Positions 18,684 through 28,622 of a DNA stretch of 64,000 nucleotides are shown here, piece after piece. Position 1 is the stretch's first letter, and each line of letters starts with the position of its first letter. The notes under the pieces were generated by a model. The model saw only the letters and a program-made list of their open reading frames with translations, did no database searches and was not told the DNA's origin. A program made the position numbers and the translations under genes. This DNA comes from SLJN01 sp964505385 (lineage in GTDB: Bacteria > Bacteroidota > Rhodothermia > Balneolales > Natronogracilivirgulaceae): the NCBI GenBank assembly GCA_964505385.1, contig CAZDIA010000011.1, positions 1 through 64,000 of the forward strand, given 5' to 3'.

Positions 18684-19352
18684 ATGACAGCCGAGAAAAT
18701 TAAACTACACCCGGAAACTCCCCATCAAAAAAGAATATTTGAATTGGCCGATCGGTTGACTAATGGAGAGGTTATGCTGTTTCCTACCGACAGCCAGTAC
18801 GCATTAGGCTGCGACTATACGAATAAAGAGGGTCTAAAACGCATCCGTCAAATTCGTCAGCTAAGGGATGACCACTTGTTTACATTAATATGTGATTCAC
18901 TTTCCGGCATTTCAAGATTTGCTCATCTGTCCGATGATAATTTCAAGTTGATCAAACGTCTGATCCCGGGACCGTATACCTTTATACTTCCGGCTACTAA
19001 AGAAGTCCCCAAGTTGTTAGTGCATCCCAGAAGAAAAACTATAGGCTTCAGAGTACCCGATTATCCTATATGTGAAAGTCTGATCGGTGAACTTGGCAGG
19101 CCGGTACTTGCAACGACGGCCAAGCTTCCGGAATTGAATGACCAGCAAATGAACGGGATGAAACAGTTTGATTTATTTCAAAGACTTGAAAAGCAAGTTG
19201 ATGTAATAATCGATAACGAGCAGGAGCTCACCACGCAGGTTTCAACCATCCTGGATTTGACGGGTGATGAACCTCAGATTTTGCGTAAAGGTCTGGGTAT
19301 GGATAAACTTGAGGATGTAATAGGTCAAGTCAATTTCGAAGTTCCGGAGTAA
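18684..19352 (+). CDS. YrdC/YciO-family protein (threonylcarbamoyl-AMP synthase fold)
   Basis: A 222-residue YrdC-fold protein. The nucleotide-binding start is PTDSQYALGCD near residue 35, the YciO form rather than the PTETVYGLG of TsaC/Sua5. It then has GPYTFILPA and IGFRVPDYPICESLI, both family segments. TsaC makes threonylcarbamoyl-AMP for the t6A tRNA modification. YciO paralogues have the fold, but their activity is weak or unclear. A GGAG site lies at a good distance before the ATG. I favour YciO; a second, true TsaC elsewhere in the genome would support this. Confidence 0.85.
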   Translation: MTAEKIKLHPETPHQKRIFELADRLTNGEVMLFPTDSQYALGCDYTNKEGLKRIRQIRQLRDDHLFTLICDSLSGISRFAHLSDDNFKLIKRLIPGPYTFILPATKEVPKLLVHPRRKTIGFRVPDYPICESLIGELGRPVLATTAKLPELNDQQMNGMKQFDLFQRLEKQVDVIIDNEQELTTQVSTILDLTGDEPQILRKGLGMDKLEDVIGQVNFEVPE

Positions 19353-19466
19353 AATGTGGCCAAAAAATGAATCGCAATCGATACCGGTGGTGGTTCATCA
19401 ATAAATATGAATCGGCTTTTTTCGATTCACACTGGAGATTAAATGAATTCGTAATCTCAAAGAATA

Positions 19467-20534
19467 TCAGGTCAATTCGGCAGATTCTCCCTTTGCACGG
19501 ATTTTTGCAAGGTTTTCTGTAAAAGGTGGATTTATAATTCCGTATTGCGTTATAATACCGTGGATGAGCTCCGCAGGGGTTACATCAAATGCCGGGTTGT
19601 AAACATGGCTTCCGCTTGGCGCAATTTGTTTTTCGCCAATATGTGTGATTTCTTCCGGATTTCGCTCTTCTATCGGAATGTCGGTTCCGTTTTCCAACGA
19701 AAAATCGATGGTTGAAAGGGGCGCGGCAATATAAAACGGAATATCGTGGTGTCGGGCGAGAACCGCCAGACTGTAAGTGCCGATTTTATTTGCCGTATCA
19801 CCATTGGAAGCGATCCGGTCAGCACCTACTACAATCATATCAACATTTCCTTGTTGCATTACCAACCCGGCCATGGAGTCAGTAATCAGCTTGAAGGGAA
19901 TATCGGATTGCATTAACTCCCAGGTAGTAAGCCGGGAGCCCTGTAAAAGCGGCCGTGTTTCATCCACCCACACATTTTTGATAAAATCCTGTTGAGCAGC
20001 ATGGTATATTACCGAAAAGGCGGTGCCAAACTGCCCGGTTGCAAGACTGCCGGTATTACAGTGAGTCAGGATATTTACAGGCTCCTGGATAATAGCTGTG
20101 CCATGCTGACCGATGGACCGACAAGTTTCTTTGTCTTCCCAGTGAATAGCCTGCGCTTCTTTGAGTGCCAGATTCTCGAGTTCTTCCACACTTGTTGATC
20201 CTGAATTTTCAATTTTTCTTAAAATTCGATCAAGCGCCCATTTTAGATTTACCGCAGTCGGGCGCGATGTTGTCAGGTATGAAGCCGTATCCCTGGCCGC
20301 ATCCATAAACTGTTTTGCTGATTGAGGCTGCATTTCACGAATTCCGATAATAAGCCCATATGCCGCAGTAATTCCAATAGCCGGCGCGCCTCTGACTGAT
20401 AATTGTTTGATGGCATTCCAGACCTCCTTAACATTCCGAAGTTCCAAATAATCCGTTTCAAGTGGAAGACGGGTCTGATCAATAATTCGGATTCTGTCGG
20501 ATTTCCAGCTTATGGTTTCAAAAGCAATGCTCAT
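19467..20534 (-). CDS. mtnA: S-methyl-5-thioribose-1-phosphate isomerase
   Basis: Aldose-ketose isomerase of the methionine salvage pathway, related to eIF2B subunits. Of 355 residues, the substrate loop is SVRGAPAIG (46-54), the catalytic Cys is C159 in THCNTGSLAT, and the catalytic Asp is D239 in VVGADRIASNGDTANK. Length and motifs agree with MtnA rather than with archaeal ribose-1,5-bisphosphate isomerase. No other salvage gene is in the window. Confidence 0.93.
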   Translation of the reverse strand: MSIAFETISWKSDRIRIIDQTRLPLETDYLELRNVKEVWNAIKQLSVRGAPAIGITAAYGLIIGIREMQPQSAKQFMDAARDTASYLTTSRPTAVNLKWALDRILRKIENSGSTSVEELENLALKEAQAIHWEDKETCRSIGQHGTAIIQEPVNILTHCNTGSLATGQFGTAFSVIYHAAQQDFIKNVWVDETRPLLQGSRLTTWELMQSDIPFKLITDSMAGLVMQQGNVDMIVVGADRIASNGDTANKIGTYSLAVLARHHDIPFYIAAPLSTIDFSLENGTDIPIEERNPEEITHIGEKQIAPSGSHVYNPAFDVTPAELIHGIITQYGIINPPFTENLAKIRAKGESAELT

Positions 20535-20661
20535 GAGAATAAAATAAGATTTTCAGGATCAATAGGTAGTTTTAAATATAGTTTCTAAAGGTTCTTTAAG
20601 AATAAAATTATTCTTGTAAACTGCCAGAGTTCCGTATCAACTAAAGTTTTATCCGGCGAAG

Positions 20662-21567
20662 TCATCCCCGGGGATGAAAACTCCGGTGAACTTCTTCAAG
20701 TAAATTACGGTCAATGTGTGTGTAAATTTCAGTTGTTAGGATGGATACGTGACCCAACATCTCCTGAACCTCACGAAGCCCGGCACCACCTTCAAGTAAG
20801 TGAGTTGCAAAGGAATGCCGGAATATATGAGGATGAACTTTCTTTTTAATACCAGCCATATTCGCAGTGTCCTTTACGATCTGCCAAACACTCATACGGG
20901 TTAATGGTCCACCATAGGCATTCAGAAAAACTGCGTTTTTTGCTTTATCACGGTTTTTAAGAAGCTGTGGCCTGGCATTATCCAGATAAGCTTTAAGTCG
21001 CTTGGTGGCAATGTCTCCCATTGGCACAAGGCGCTCTTTGTTTCCTTTGCCGGTGACATTCAGAAAGCCGATTTCTAAATGCAGGTCATTTAATGTCAGT
21101 CCCGTAAGTTCACTAACTCGCAAACCGCAGGCATAGAGAGTTTCGAGTACCGCAGAAGTGCGAAGTCCTTTAATGGTCTGGAGATCAGGTACTTTGAGGA
21201 TTTTTTCTACTTCTTCTATTGAGAGAACTTCAGGTAGCTTTTGTGGCAGTTTTGGAGCTTCAATAAGTTCAGCCGGGTTTGCAGCTGTCCATCCCTCAAG
21301 ATGTGCATAACTGTGGAATCCTCTGATACTGGAGATATTTCGGGCAATAGTAGCATAAGACAGATCCATTGCCGAAAGTTCTGAAATATAGGATTCCAGA
21401 TGATCAACTGTAATCCCGCCAAGGTCGGGGATTTTCAGGTCTTCAAATATAAATCTCAGATACCTTCCGACATCATGTTGATAAGAAATAGCGGATTGAC
21501 CCGATAAACCTTTTTCCAGGCGGATAAACTGGATGTACTCTTTGAGTAAGCGTTCATAGCCCGCCAT
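20662..21567 (-). CDS. xerD: Site-specific tyrosine recombinase XerD-like
   Basis: Tyrosine recombinase of 301 residues acting on the chromosome-dimer resolution site. The N-terminal SAM-like core-binding domain covers about residues 1-95. The catalytic set is complete: R150, K174, H247, R250, H273 and nucleophile Y282. Length and the HPHIFRHSFATHLLEGGAGL box fit XerC/XerD housekeeping proteins better than phage integrases. It starts seven bases after the 7TM-HD gene, and no att-like repeats or mobile genes are near. XerC versus XerD cannot be decided without the paralogue. Confidence 0.88.
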   Translation of the reverse strand: MAGYERLLKEYIQFIRLEKGLSGQSAISYQHDVGRYLRFIFEDLKIPDLGGITVDHLESYISELSAMDLSYATIARNISSIRGFHSYAHLEGWTAANPAELIEAPKLPQKLPEVLSIEEVEKILKVPDLQTIKGLRTSAVLETLYACGLRVSELTGLTLNDLHLEIGFLNVTGKGNKERLVPMGDIATKRLKAYLDNARPQLLKNRDKAKNAVFLNAYGGPLTRMSVWQIVKDTANMAGIKKKVHPHIFRHSFATHLLEGGAGLREVQEMLGHVSILTTEIYTHIDRNLLEEVHRSFHPRG

Positions 21568-21573
21568 GAACCG

Positions 21574-23961
21574 TCAGATTTCTGAAGGATTTACATTTTC
21601 ACTTGCTTCGGCCTGATTTTCAGCTTCAACCTCTTTCTGTTCTTTAGCTTCAGTTTCTTCCTGCCCCGGGTACTTGACTCTGCCATGATACATTCCAACG
21701 AGGATTTTCAGAAAATTTTCCTTGATAATACGCAGCTCCTGAAACGTCAACGGTGTATTATTGAGTTGGCCTTCATCTACCCGCTCTTCAACCATTCTAT
21801 TTACCAGCTTTTCAAGTTTTTGATAACTGGGTTCTTTCATTGATCTGGATGAAGCTTCAATACAATCAGCAAGTAAAAGGATTCCGGTTTCTTTTGAGTT
21901 AGGTATCGGGCCGTCATATTTAAAATCTTCTTCCCGGATCTCTTTATTCGTGGTGGATTGTTCAAGCGCTTTTTGATAAAAATATTTAATCAAAGTGGTG
22001 CCGTGGTGGGTCCGGATAAAGTCGATAATTACATTTGGTAATTCCAGATCACGAGCCATTTGGTCCCCTTTGGTAACATGATCTTTGATTATCTGGGCAC
22101 TCATGCGCGGGGTTTGTTTATCATGCTCGTTGTCTGCCGTTTGATTTTCAACGAAGTACGAAGGTTTGTTTAGTTTGCCTATGTCATGATAAAGTCCACC
22201 GACCCTGCACATCAAAGAGTTGGCGCCGATTGCTGAAGCCGCGGTTTCAGCCAGGTTTGCCACCTGTAGTGAGTGATGAAATGAACCGGGCGCTTCAATC
22301 ATCAGTTTTTTGAGAATCGGCTGGTTAGTGTCACTTAACTCAAGAAGCGTAACATCAGTAGTTACTTTAAATACTTTCTCAATTACAAGAATCAACGGAT
22401 AAGTCAACCATATGCCTACTGCATTAATCAACAGGAATTGAGCATTTTCAAAGAATAAATCCCATCCGCCAACGCGAGTTAGTGTGAATCCAAGTAATAC
22501 AACCAGGTATGATAATAAAATTATACCCGGGGTGGTCAGATATAACTGGCTTCTGTTTTTGATGTCACGTACTGAATACACTCCCATGCTGCTTGCAGCT
22601 ATGGTAGCGACAATAAATTCAAAGTTATTACCAAACATCATCCCGGTAAGGATGGCGAGGGTAATGGTGGTCATTAATCCAACGCGCGAGTCAAAAATAA
22701 TGGTGAGGATTACAGGACCAAGTGCAACAGGTATTACGTAGGGCGAAATGTCACCAACCTGCGCTACAGTGGCAGAAATTGCCACAATAACACCCATCAC
22801 CAGAAATACAAGCAGAAATAATGGTATGTTATCGTAAATCAGCCGGCGATATAGATATAAATACATAAAAAAGACGAGAAAAACAGCAATTACTATAACA
22901 GATTCGCCGATGTACTGCTGCCACAATTCGAGATCGGTTGCACGGTCTGCTCTGGCTTGTGCAAGGCTTTGGAGCTCATTATATCTGTCTTCAGTTACTA
23001 TATCACCGCGACGTATGATAACCTGCCCTTCAGATATGGCACCTTTCGTGTGGGAAATGTCCTCGAGTGCTTCATCGATGGCAGCAATGGATGCATTTTC
23101 ATCATAGGCTAAAGTAGGTTCCAGGATGTGCGCAAATATCCGCTTTGCTGTTTTTCCGGTTTCATCATCGAAGGTGTTTGTAAAATCACTCTCGGCATGA
23201 TCGAGAGCGCTTTCCACATCAAACACATTATTGATATCAACAGTACGTTCGGTGAGATCGGCTTCATCTCGGATGGTCACTTCACCGGTATCGATATCAT
23301 CTTTGTCGGTATCCAAAACACCGTCACGCAAAGCTCTGGACAGAAGCTCCTCACTTTTTAATCGCAGCTGTGAAATCACCGGATCATCAGGAGAGTCTCC
23401 TTCAGCTTTGCTGATTTCGTATCGGGCTTGAGATTGAAGTAAGGGTTGCCAATCACCATCATCCAGGTCTATATCAAGCTGACCTCTGGCCTCTGCAAAA
23501 CGTAAGCTGTCGGCTTCCGCATCGGGGTCTTCCAGGTGCTGTGCCACTCTCCAGTCAGCATAGTATTCGGCCACTTCTTCTATGTCATCAAAAATGGAAT
23601 TTAACCGTCCGGTCATCCGCGCCTCAGCATCCTGATCAAAGTAAAATACGGGAGGAGTGGTTTCTCTGATTTCTTCTTCCTCTTGCTGGATCTGCTCTTC
23701 GGATTTTTGCAGACTGAAAGTAAACGGAGCGGTTACGTCATCATCGCGCCAGGGCTCTCCAATAGAATACGAAAATTCGTGTACCGTGGTGCGGGGATAC
23801 AAAGCGATAACAAGGGTAAGGAAACCAAGAGAAATTAAAATCTTGGGTAATACCTTTCGCCAGGTGCTTTTTTGCTCCTGCTCGGCCTTTTTCTTGTCAA
23901 CATTGACGTGAAAAGGCTTCCGCTTTTTCCGGCTAAGACCGATTGATTCAAGAAAGCCCAT
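21574..23961 (-). CDS. 7TM-HD phosphohydrolase, PgpH/YqfF-like
   Basis: A 795-residue membrane phosphohydrolase. After one N-terminal span (about 35-57) comes a large acidic extracytoplasmic 7TMR-HDED domain (about 65-350), then seven spans (about 350-560), then a cytoplasmic HD domain with FHHSLQVANLAE, GGLYHDIGK and a later HHGTT. Relatives such as Listeria PgpH hydrolyse cyclic di-AMP, so signalling-nucleotide turnover is likely but inferred. The C-terminal 30 residues are Glu-rich. In this phylum the gene is often near housekeeping genes, as here. Confidence 0.9.
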   Translation of the reverse strand: MGFLESIGLSRKKRKPFHVNVDKKKAEQEQKSTWRKVLPKILISLGFLTLVIALYPRTTVHEFSYSIGEPWRDDDVTAPFTFSLQKSEEQIQQEEEEIRETTPPVFYFDQDAEARMTGRLNSIFDDIEEVAEYYADWRVAQHLEDPDAEADSLRFAEARGQLDIDLDDGDWQPLLQSQARYEISKAEGDSPDDPVISQLRLKSEELLSRALRDGVLDTDKDDIDTGEVTIRDEADLTERTVDINNVFDVESALDHAESDFTNTFDDETGKTAKRIFAHILEPTLAYDENASIAAIDEALEDISHTKGAISEGQVIIRRGDIVTEDRYNELQSLAQARADRATDLELWQQYIGESVIVIAVFLVFFMYLYLYRRLIYDNIPLFLLVFLVMGVIVAISATVAQVGDISPYVIPVALGPVILTIIFDSRVGLMTTITLAILTGMMFGNNFEFIVATIAASSMGVYSVRDIKNRSQLYLTTPGIILLSYLVVLLGFTLTRVGGWDLFFENAQFLLINAVGIWLTYPLILVIEKVFKVTTDVTLLELSDTNQPILKKLMIEAPGSFHHSLQVANLAETAASAIGANSLMCRVGGLYHDIGKLNKPSYFVENQTADNEHDKQTPRMSAQIIKDHVTKGDQMARDLELPNVIIDFIRTHHGTTLIKYFYQKALEQSTTNKEIREEDFKYDGPIPNSKETGILLLADCIEASSRSMKEPSYQKLEKLVNRMVEERVDEGQLNNTPLTFQELRIIKENFLKILVGMYHGRVKYPGQEETEAKEQKEVEAENQAEASENVNPSEI

Positions 23962-24069
23962 ACATTAAAGGCCGCCTGTATTTGACAGGCTATGATCAAA
24001 AATTAATTAATATTGGCAGCAAGCTAACGGAGAATAATCAGCTATATTGACCTTGGGTAACACACTTTG

Positions 24070-24423
24070 TCAAACCGGATTGTCATTGAGATACTCAATT
24101 GCCGATTGCCGGTCGGATACCGTAGTGAAGACATCCTCAAGTTGAGAAATCTCAAGCAGCCGGTTTATTCTTTCGGTCAAATTACACAGTACCAGGTTAC
24201 GATCTGAATCCCGAAACACCCGATGAGCCATCAGCAAAGCACTGAGGCCACTGGAATCTGCAAAGGTTACACTGCCCAAATCCACAATCAGATGCCCGTT
24301 ATCAGAAGTGTTGGCAATCAAAATGATTTGACTTTTCAAGTCCGGCGCAATTTTGGAGTCAAGCCTCTCAGACTTTAAGGTCAGAACCGAAAGGTTGTCG
24401 CCCTGTTCAATTTCAAATTTCAT
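24070..24423 (-). CDS. STAS-domain anti-sigma factor antagonist
   Basis: A 117-residue single-domain STAS protein. The segment VDLGSVTFADSSGLSALL holds the conserved phosphorylatable Ser (57 or 58) of the SpoIIAA/RsbV family. In a partner-switching module it would bind a serine kinase/anti-sigma factor when unphosphorylated. No RsbW-type kinase or PP2C phosphatase is nearby, so the partners are elsewhere. It lies between ligA and the 7TM-HD gene on the same strand. Confidence 0.9.
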   Translation of the reverse strand: MKFEIEQGDNLSVLTLKSERLDSKIAPDLKSQIILIANTSDNGHLIVDLGSVTFADSSGLSALLMAHRVFRDSDRNLVLCNLTERINRLLEISQLEDVFTTVSDRQSAIEYLNDNPV

Positions 24424-24460
24424 AGAAATGGATTTGTATGTTTATAACTTCGACGGTAAA

Positions 24461-26461
24461 CTACTCACTATTGAGCATTTCCAAAAATCTTTCCTCATCC
24501 AGAATTTCAATGCCAAGCTTTTCAGCTTTTTGGTACTTACTCCCGGCTGATTCGCCTGCCAGAAGATAATCAGTATTTTTACTAACCGAAGAGGTAGTTT
24601 TACCACCATGCTGCTCAATTAATTCAGTAGCCCGTTTGCGTGTCAGGCTTGGCAGCGAGCCGGTTAAAACAATTGTTTTATCCCTTAATATATCAGAATC
24701 CGGAACTGATTGCTCAATCTCAAACTGCAATCCATATTGCTTTAAGCGGTGAATAAGTTCCAGGTTTTTCTGATCACTAAAATATAAACAAACTGATTTG
24801 GCAATTTTTGGTCCGATTGAATCTACCTCGGTCAATTCTTGTTCTGAGGCATTAATCAGCCGGTTAACAGAACCGAAAGCGTTGGCAAGATCACGAGCGA
24901 CGGTAGTACCCACAAACCTGATCCCCAATGCAAAAAGCACGCGGTCAAACGATTTTTCCTTACTTTTTTCGATGGAGTTAACCAGGTTTTGAGCACTTTT
25001 TTCTGCCATGCGTTCAAGCGGTATGAGCTGATCAACGGTTAACTCATATAGATCGGCATAGGTGGAGATTAACCCCTCGCTCACGAGTTGGTCAACAATC
25101 TGTTCTCCAAGACCGTCGATGTCAAGGGCATCGCGGGAGGCAAAATGTTCGATCCGGCTGCGGATTTGTGGCGGACACTCAATATTGGCGCATCTCCAAG
25201 CAACTTCTTCCGGGAGTTTGATCAACTCAGAATCACATTCCGGGCATCGCTCCGGCATCCGGAACGGCGCGCTGCGGTTTTGAGAATCCGGATCTACCAC
25301 TTTGACGACCTGTGGGATAATTTCACCCGCCTTCTCCACCAGCACTTGATCTCCTTTGCGAATGTCTTTACGGGAAATTTCGTCCTCATTGTGAAGTGTG
25401 GCACGTTTTACTGTTGTGCCGGCAAGACTTACAGGCTCCAGTTCAGCCACCGGGGTGATGGTGCCCAATCTTCCAACCTGCAAGGTTATAGATTTGATTG
25501 TACTGACTGCCTGTTCAGCTTCAAATTTATAAGCGATTGCCCATCGTGGCGCTTTGGCAGTCTGTCCCAGCTCACTCCTGTACTTTTCCTGATTCACTTT
25601 GATTACTACGCCATCAGTCTCGAAGGGATAAGTGTGTCGTTTTTCGTCCCAATTTCCAATAAGCTCGTGCACTTCTTTTATATCACTGCAGCGTTTTCGT
25701 TCCTCACAGACAACAAGGCCGATTTCTTCCAGGATATTTAGTTTCTGCTCTTGAGTTAAGTTTGGATCCCGGTCTTCATAAAGCAAGTCGTAAGCGAAGA
25801 AGCGGATCGGCCGGGAGGCAACTACCGTTGGATCCTGCAATTTGAGTGTGCCAGCCGTGGCGTTTCTCGGGTTGGCAAATACAGATAATCCTTCTTCACT
25901 CCGTTTTTGATTCATTCTTGCGAAATCATCAAGTTCCATATACGCTTCTCCGCGAATTTCAATAACCTCAGCATCGAAATTTCGAAGTTTGATTGGTATG
26001 TCTTCGATGGTTCTGATATTCGGGGTGATGTCATCGCCGGTTTGACCATCGCCCCGGGTAGCGCCCAGTGCCAGTAGCCCGTTTTCATAACGCAGCCTGA
26101 GCGCCATGCCATCATATTTGAGTTCAGCCATATAATCAAAATTCGAATGGCCGAGCATTTTCTTTATTCGTTGATCAAACTCGTTGAGCTCATTGGGACT
26201 ATACGTGTTGGAAAGGCTCAGCATTGGGACCGGATGGGAAACATTGGGAAATGTTTTTGTTGGCCTTCCCCCAATGCGTACGGATGGTGAGTCAGGTGTT
26301 TGCAGGTCAAATTCTACTTCCAGCTCCAGTAGTTCCCTGAGTAAAGTATCATACTCCTGATCCGGCATTATCGGATCAGCTTGCTGGTAATAAGCTTCAT
26401 TAGCCCTATTCAGAATTTCCCGTAATTCGGAAATACGCGACTCAGCTTGCTCTTTTGTCAT
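24461..26461 (-). CDS. ligA: NAD-dependent DNA ligase
   Basis: Seals nicks in duplex DNA during replication and repair using NAD. The 666 residues show every LigA domain: Ia with YYQQADPIMPDQEYD; the nucleotidyltransferase domain with adenylated Lys115 in AELKYDGMA; the OB fold; the four-Cys zinc finger (CPEC and CANIEC near residues 408-431); helix-hairpin-helix repeats; and a C-terminal BRCT domain beginning at IVLTGSLPSLTRKRA. It is 15 bases from the RodZ-like gene and probably cotranscribed with it. Confidence 0.97.
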   Translation of the reverse strand: MTKEQAESRISELREILNRANEAYYQQADPIMPDQEYDTLLRELLELEVEFDLQTPDSPSVRIGGRPTKTFPNVSHPVPMLSLSNTYSPNELNEFDQRIKKMLGHSNFDYMAELKYDGMALRLRYENGLLALGATRGDGQTGDDITPNIRTIEDIPIKLRNFDAEVIEIRGEAYMELDDFARMNQKRSEEGLSVFANPRNATAGTLKLQDPTVVASRPIRFFAYDLLYEDRDPNLTQEQKLNILEEIGLVVCEERKRCSDIKEVHELIGNWDEKRHTYPFETDGVVIKVNQEKYRSELGQTAKAPRWAIAYKFEAEQAVSTIKSITLQVGRLGTITPVAELEPVSLAGTTVKRATLHNEDEISRKDIRKGDQVLVEKAGEIIPQVVKVVDPDSQNRSAPFRMPERCPECDSELIKLPEEVAWRCANIECPPQIRSRIEHFASRDALDIDGLGEQIVDQLVSEGLISTYADLYELTVDQLIPLERMAEKSAQNLVNSIEKSKEKSFDRVLFALGIRFVGTTVARDLANAFGSVNRLINASEQELTEVDSIGPKIAKSVCLYFSDQKNLELIHRLKQYGLQFEIEQSVPDSDILRDKTIVLTGSLPSLTRKRATELIEQHGGKTTSSVSKNTDYLLAGESAGSKYQKAEKLGIEILDEERFLEMLNSE

Positions 26462-26476
26462 GCCTCCGAATGCATA

Positions 26477-27667
26477 TCAAAAAAGTGGAAGTTCATCGAT
26501 ATTATCAGGAATAGTTATTTCATCATATTCATCAGGGGCGGCCGGGCTAGCGTAAGTTGGATTCTCCTGAAAATAATCACGTGTAAGTTTTATAAATCCA
26601 TCATCCGTGATAAAATCGGTAAAATCGGCAACCGGGTGGCCGTTAAAGTACATCTGCATAAAATCAAACTGGCCACGCAATTCTACATCATCCGTAAATT
26701 CTACAATCATGCCTTCACCTTCCTCGATCCAATGAGGCCGCAAAGTGTTGTCAATATCAGATCGAATCCGGACGGGTTCCAGTACTCCATCCGCAGCAAC
26801 GAGTACCACTTCAAGCGTATCTGGAAAAGCAGTAGGTTCATCGGCTGTTTCCGGTTCTTCTTCCTCCGATTCTTCATCTACAGCTTCAAATTCATCGTCT
26901 GCGGAGCGAACAGAATTATTATCATTTACAAGGCTGTCCGGAAGTGCAGGAAGTTGTTCTTCCTCAGCAGGAGAAGCGGTATGATTAGTTTCTTCGGCAA
27001 TAATACCGGTTGAGCTGTTGCCAAAAGTATCAGTTCCAAAATACAGGGCTATACCGATACCAAGTAGGATAATAAGAGTGGAGAGAACGCCCATAAGCAA
27101 TTTCGAACCCTTTTTTTGCTCCTTAGCGCGTTTAACAGTGGAAACCCAGTCCACACTTTTTACATCGGGGCGTTCTGAAATTGTTTGATTATGAGTAAGC
27201 TCGGGGTCGGGCTTGTCAATCTGTTCCGGAAAATCAATAGAACTTGTGGCAAGCTTGGATTCATCTGGTTGTTCAGAAACTTCGGTACTATCTTTTTTTG
27301 AATCCGTAGCTTCAGTTTGGCTGCTTTTTCGTCGAGAGCTCAATTTAGTTTCTTGCTCATCTTTACCGGAACCGGTAGAATCAGCTGATTTTTCCAGATA
27401 TTTTTTGCCAATAAAACCATCGTAATCTCCCTGAATTGCAGCATCCAGTGCTTTAAGTATATCCTCTTCATCAATCTTTAAAGCAGATGCGTATTTTCGG
27501 ACAAAGCTTCGCAAGTAGGGTTGGTCTATATCCTTACGGTTGAACAGGGAGCCGTTTTCAATGGATTCAATTATTTTGGGATCAATGCGGGTTTTTGCAT
27601 AGATATCATCAACGGAATAATTCCGCTCTTTTCGTAAAGCGAATAGTTCTTTGAATAAGGCCGACAT
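26477..27667 (-). CDS. RodZ-like protein with N-terminal helix-turn-helix
   Basis: A 396-residue protein with RodZ layout. Residues 1-80 are an HTH_25-type domain (LRKERNYSVDDIYAKTRID). A long polar linker rich in Ser, Lys and Glu follows. One membrane span covers about residues 190-212 (LLMGVLSTLIILLGIGIALY). An acidic extracytoplasmic linker leads to a beta-rich DUF4115-like domain from about residue 285. RodZ links MreB to the cell wall machinery; mreB is not in the window, so the morphogenetic role is inferred. It is upstream of ligA on the same strand. Confidence 0.85.
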   Translation of the reverse strand: MSALFKELFALRKERNYSVDDIYAKTRIDPKIIESIENGSLFNRKDIDQPYLRSFVRKYASALKIDEEDILKALDAAIQGDYDGFIGKKYLEKSADSTGSGKDEQETKLSSRRKSSQTEATDSKKDSTEVSEQPDESKLATSSIDFPEQIDKPDPELTHNQTISERPDVKSVDWVSTVKRAKEQKKGSKLLMGVLSTLIILLGIGIALYFGTDTFGNSSTGIIAEETNHTASPAEEEQLPALPDSLVNDNNSVRSADDEFEAVDEESEEEEPETADEPTAFPDTLEVVLVAADGVLEPVRIRSDIDNTLRPHWIEEGEGMIVEFTDDVELRGQFDFMQMYFNGHPVADFTDFITDDGFIKLTRDYFQENPTYASPAAPDEYDEITIPDNIDELPLF

Positions 27668-27764
27668 GGGAGAAAATACTGAAGGTTTTGTATTGCTTAC
27701 CGGAACTTACATAATAAGGTTAATCAATGCCACTTCATAATACATTCAAGTAAAAATGTGAAAT

Positions 27765-28442
27765 TTATGCAACCCCTATCGTATAGATCATTATACTCTT
27801 AACTTCCTCGCCTGAAATTACATCTGCCAGTTCATAAGTGGTAGCTCCGGTTGTAAAAACATCATCAATAATTATTACCCGACGTTGGTAAATGTTTTGC
27901 GGCTGTTTTACTTCGAATACGTTTTTCATGTTGCGCTGTCGCTCCTCAAGTGAGAAGCCGGTTTGGGTGCGAGTGTAACGATTTCGAATAATCGTATCAG
28001 GTGGACAAACCGGTATGCTTGTTGCATCGGAAAAACCTTCGGCAATCAGTCTGGCTTGATTATAGCCGCGCTTCCAGTATTTAGCCCTGTGGAGTGGAAC
28101 AGGCACAAGGAGCCATTTAGTTTGTGGAATGTAATGGGAGCTGTAGCGCCATTTGCGTCCAAGCAGCCTGCCGCACTGGAAGCCGATATCACGACGGCCG
28201 CTGTATTTAAGTCTCATCAGCAGCGATTGCAAGTGTCCTTTTTTATCATATTTCCATAAAGCATCCTGGACCTGTACAAAATCAGGCGGGATATGGCCGG
28301 GGCAGCTGTCATACCCCTCCGGATTTGCCGGCTCAAAGTTATATTCTATGCAGTAGTCGCATAATGCGCGATCAGCATGAGTCAGATTTCCACAAACAGT
28401 GCAGGTTACCGGAAATAATATGGAATCAACATATTTTCTCAT
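27765..28442 (-). CDS. comF: ComF family phosphoribosyltransferase-like protein
   Basis: A 225-residue ComF-like protein. The N-terminal zinc ribbon has C14, C17, C28 and C31. The C-terminal phosphoribosyltransferase domain includes VPVPLHRAKYWKRGYNQA and the PRPP loop VIIIDDVFTTGATT near residue 190. ComF proteins take part in DNA uptake in competent bacteria, probably in single-strand DNA handling. No other competence gene is next to it. It is divergent from the unknown gene at 28623. Confidence 0.9.
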   Translation of the reverse strand: MRKYVDSILFPVTCTVCGNLTHADRALCDYCIEYNFEPANPEGYDSCPGHIPPDFVQVQDALWKYDKKGHLQSLLMRLKYSGRRDIGFQCGRLLGRKWRYSSHYIPQTKWLLVPVPLHRAKYWKRGYNQARLIAEGFSDATSIPVCPPDTIIRNRYTRTQTGFSLEERQRNMKNVFEVKQPQNIYQRRVIIIDDVFTTGATTYELADVISGEEVKSIMIYTIGVA

Positions 28443-28622
28443 GATGACAAGAGTTAACTATCCTGCACTCCTTACAGGCGCTCTTGAATATTTTCTGTTT
28501 TTCCCGATGATAATTTTCTTTAGTTCTGCCGGGTGATACAGAGTTAAATAAAACTTATTATTAGGAGGCTTTGCTTAATGGTCAGGCAGAACCGGTAATC
28601 CAATCACCCGGAAAAGATGGGT

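Noticed and set aside
19408..19429. Inverted repeat after the YciO-like gene as a terminator
   Set aside because: Only 7-bp arms and the T run is in the loop, not after the stem.
20662..21567. Tyrosine recombinase as the integrase of a mobile element
   Set aside because: Length and motifs fit housekeeping XerC/XerD, neighbours are core genes, and no tRNA, att-like direct repeats or phage genes are close.
28563..28598. AGGAGG followed by a six-codon frame (MVRQNR) upstream of the ParB-like-motif gene, as a leader peptide
   Set aside because: The frame is too short to judge and contains no run of regulatory codons or attenuator hairpin; the Shine-Dalgarno match is probably chance in an upstream region.
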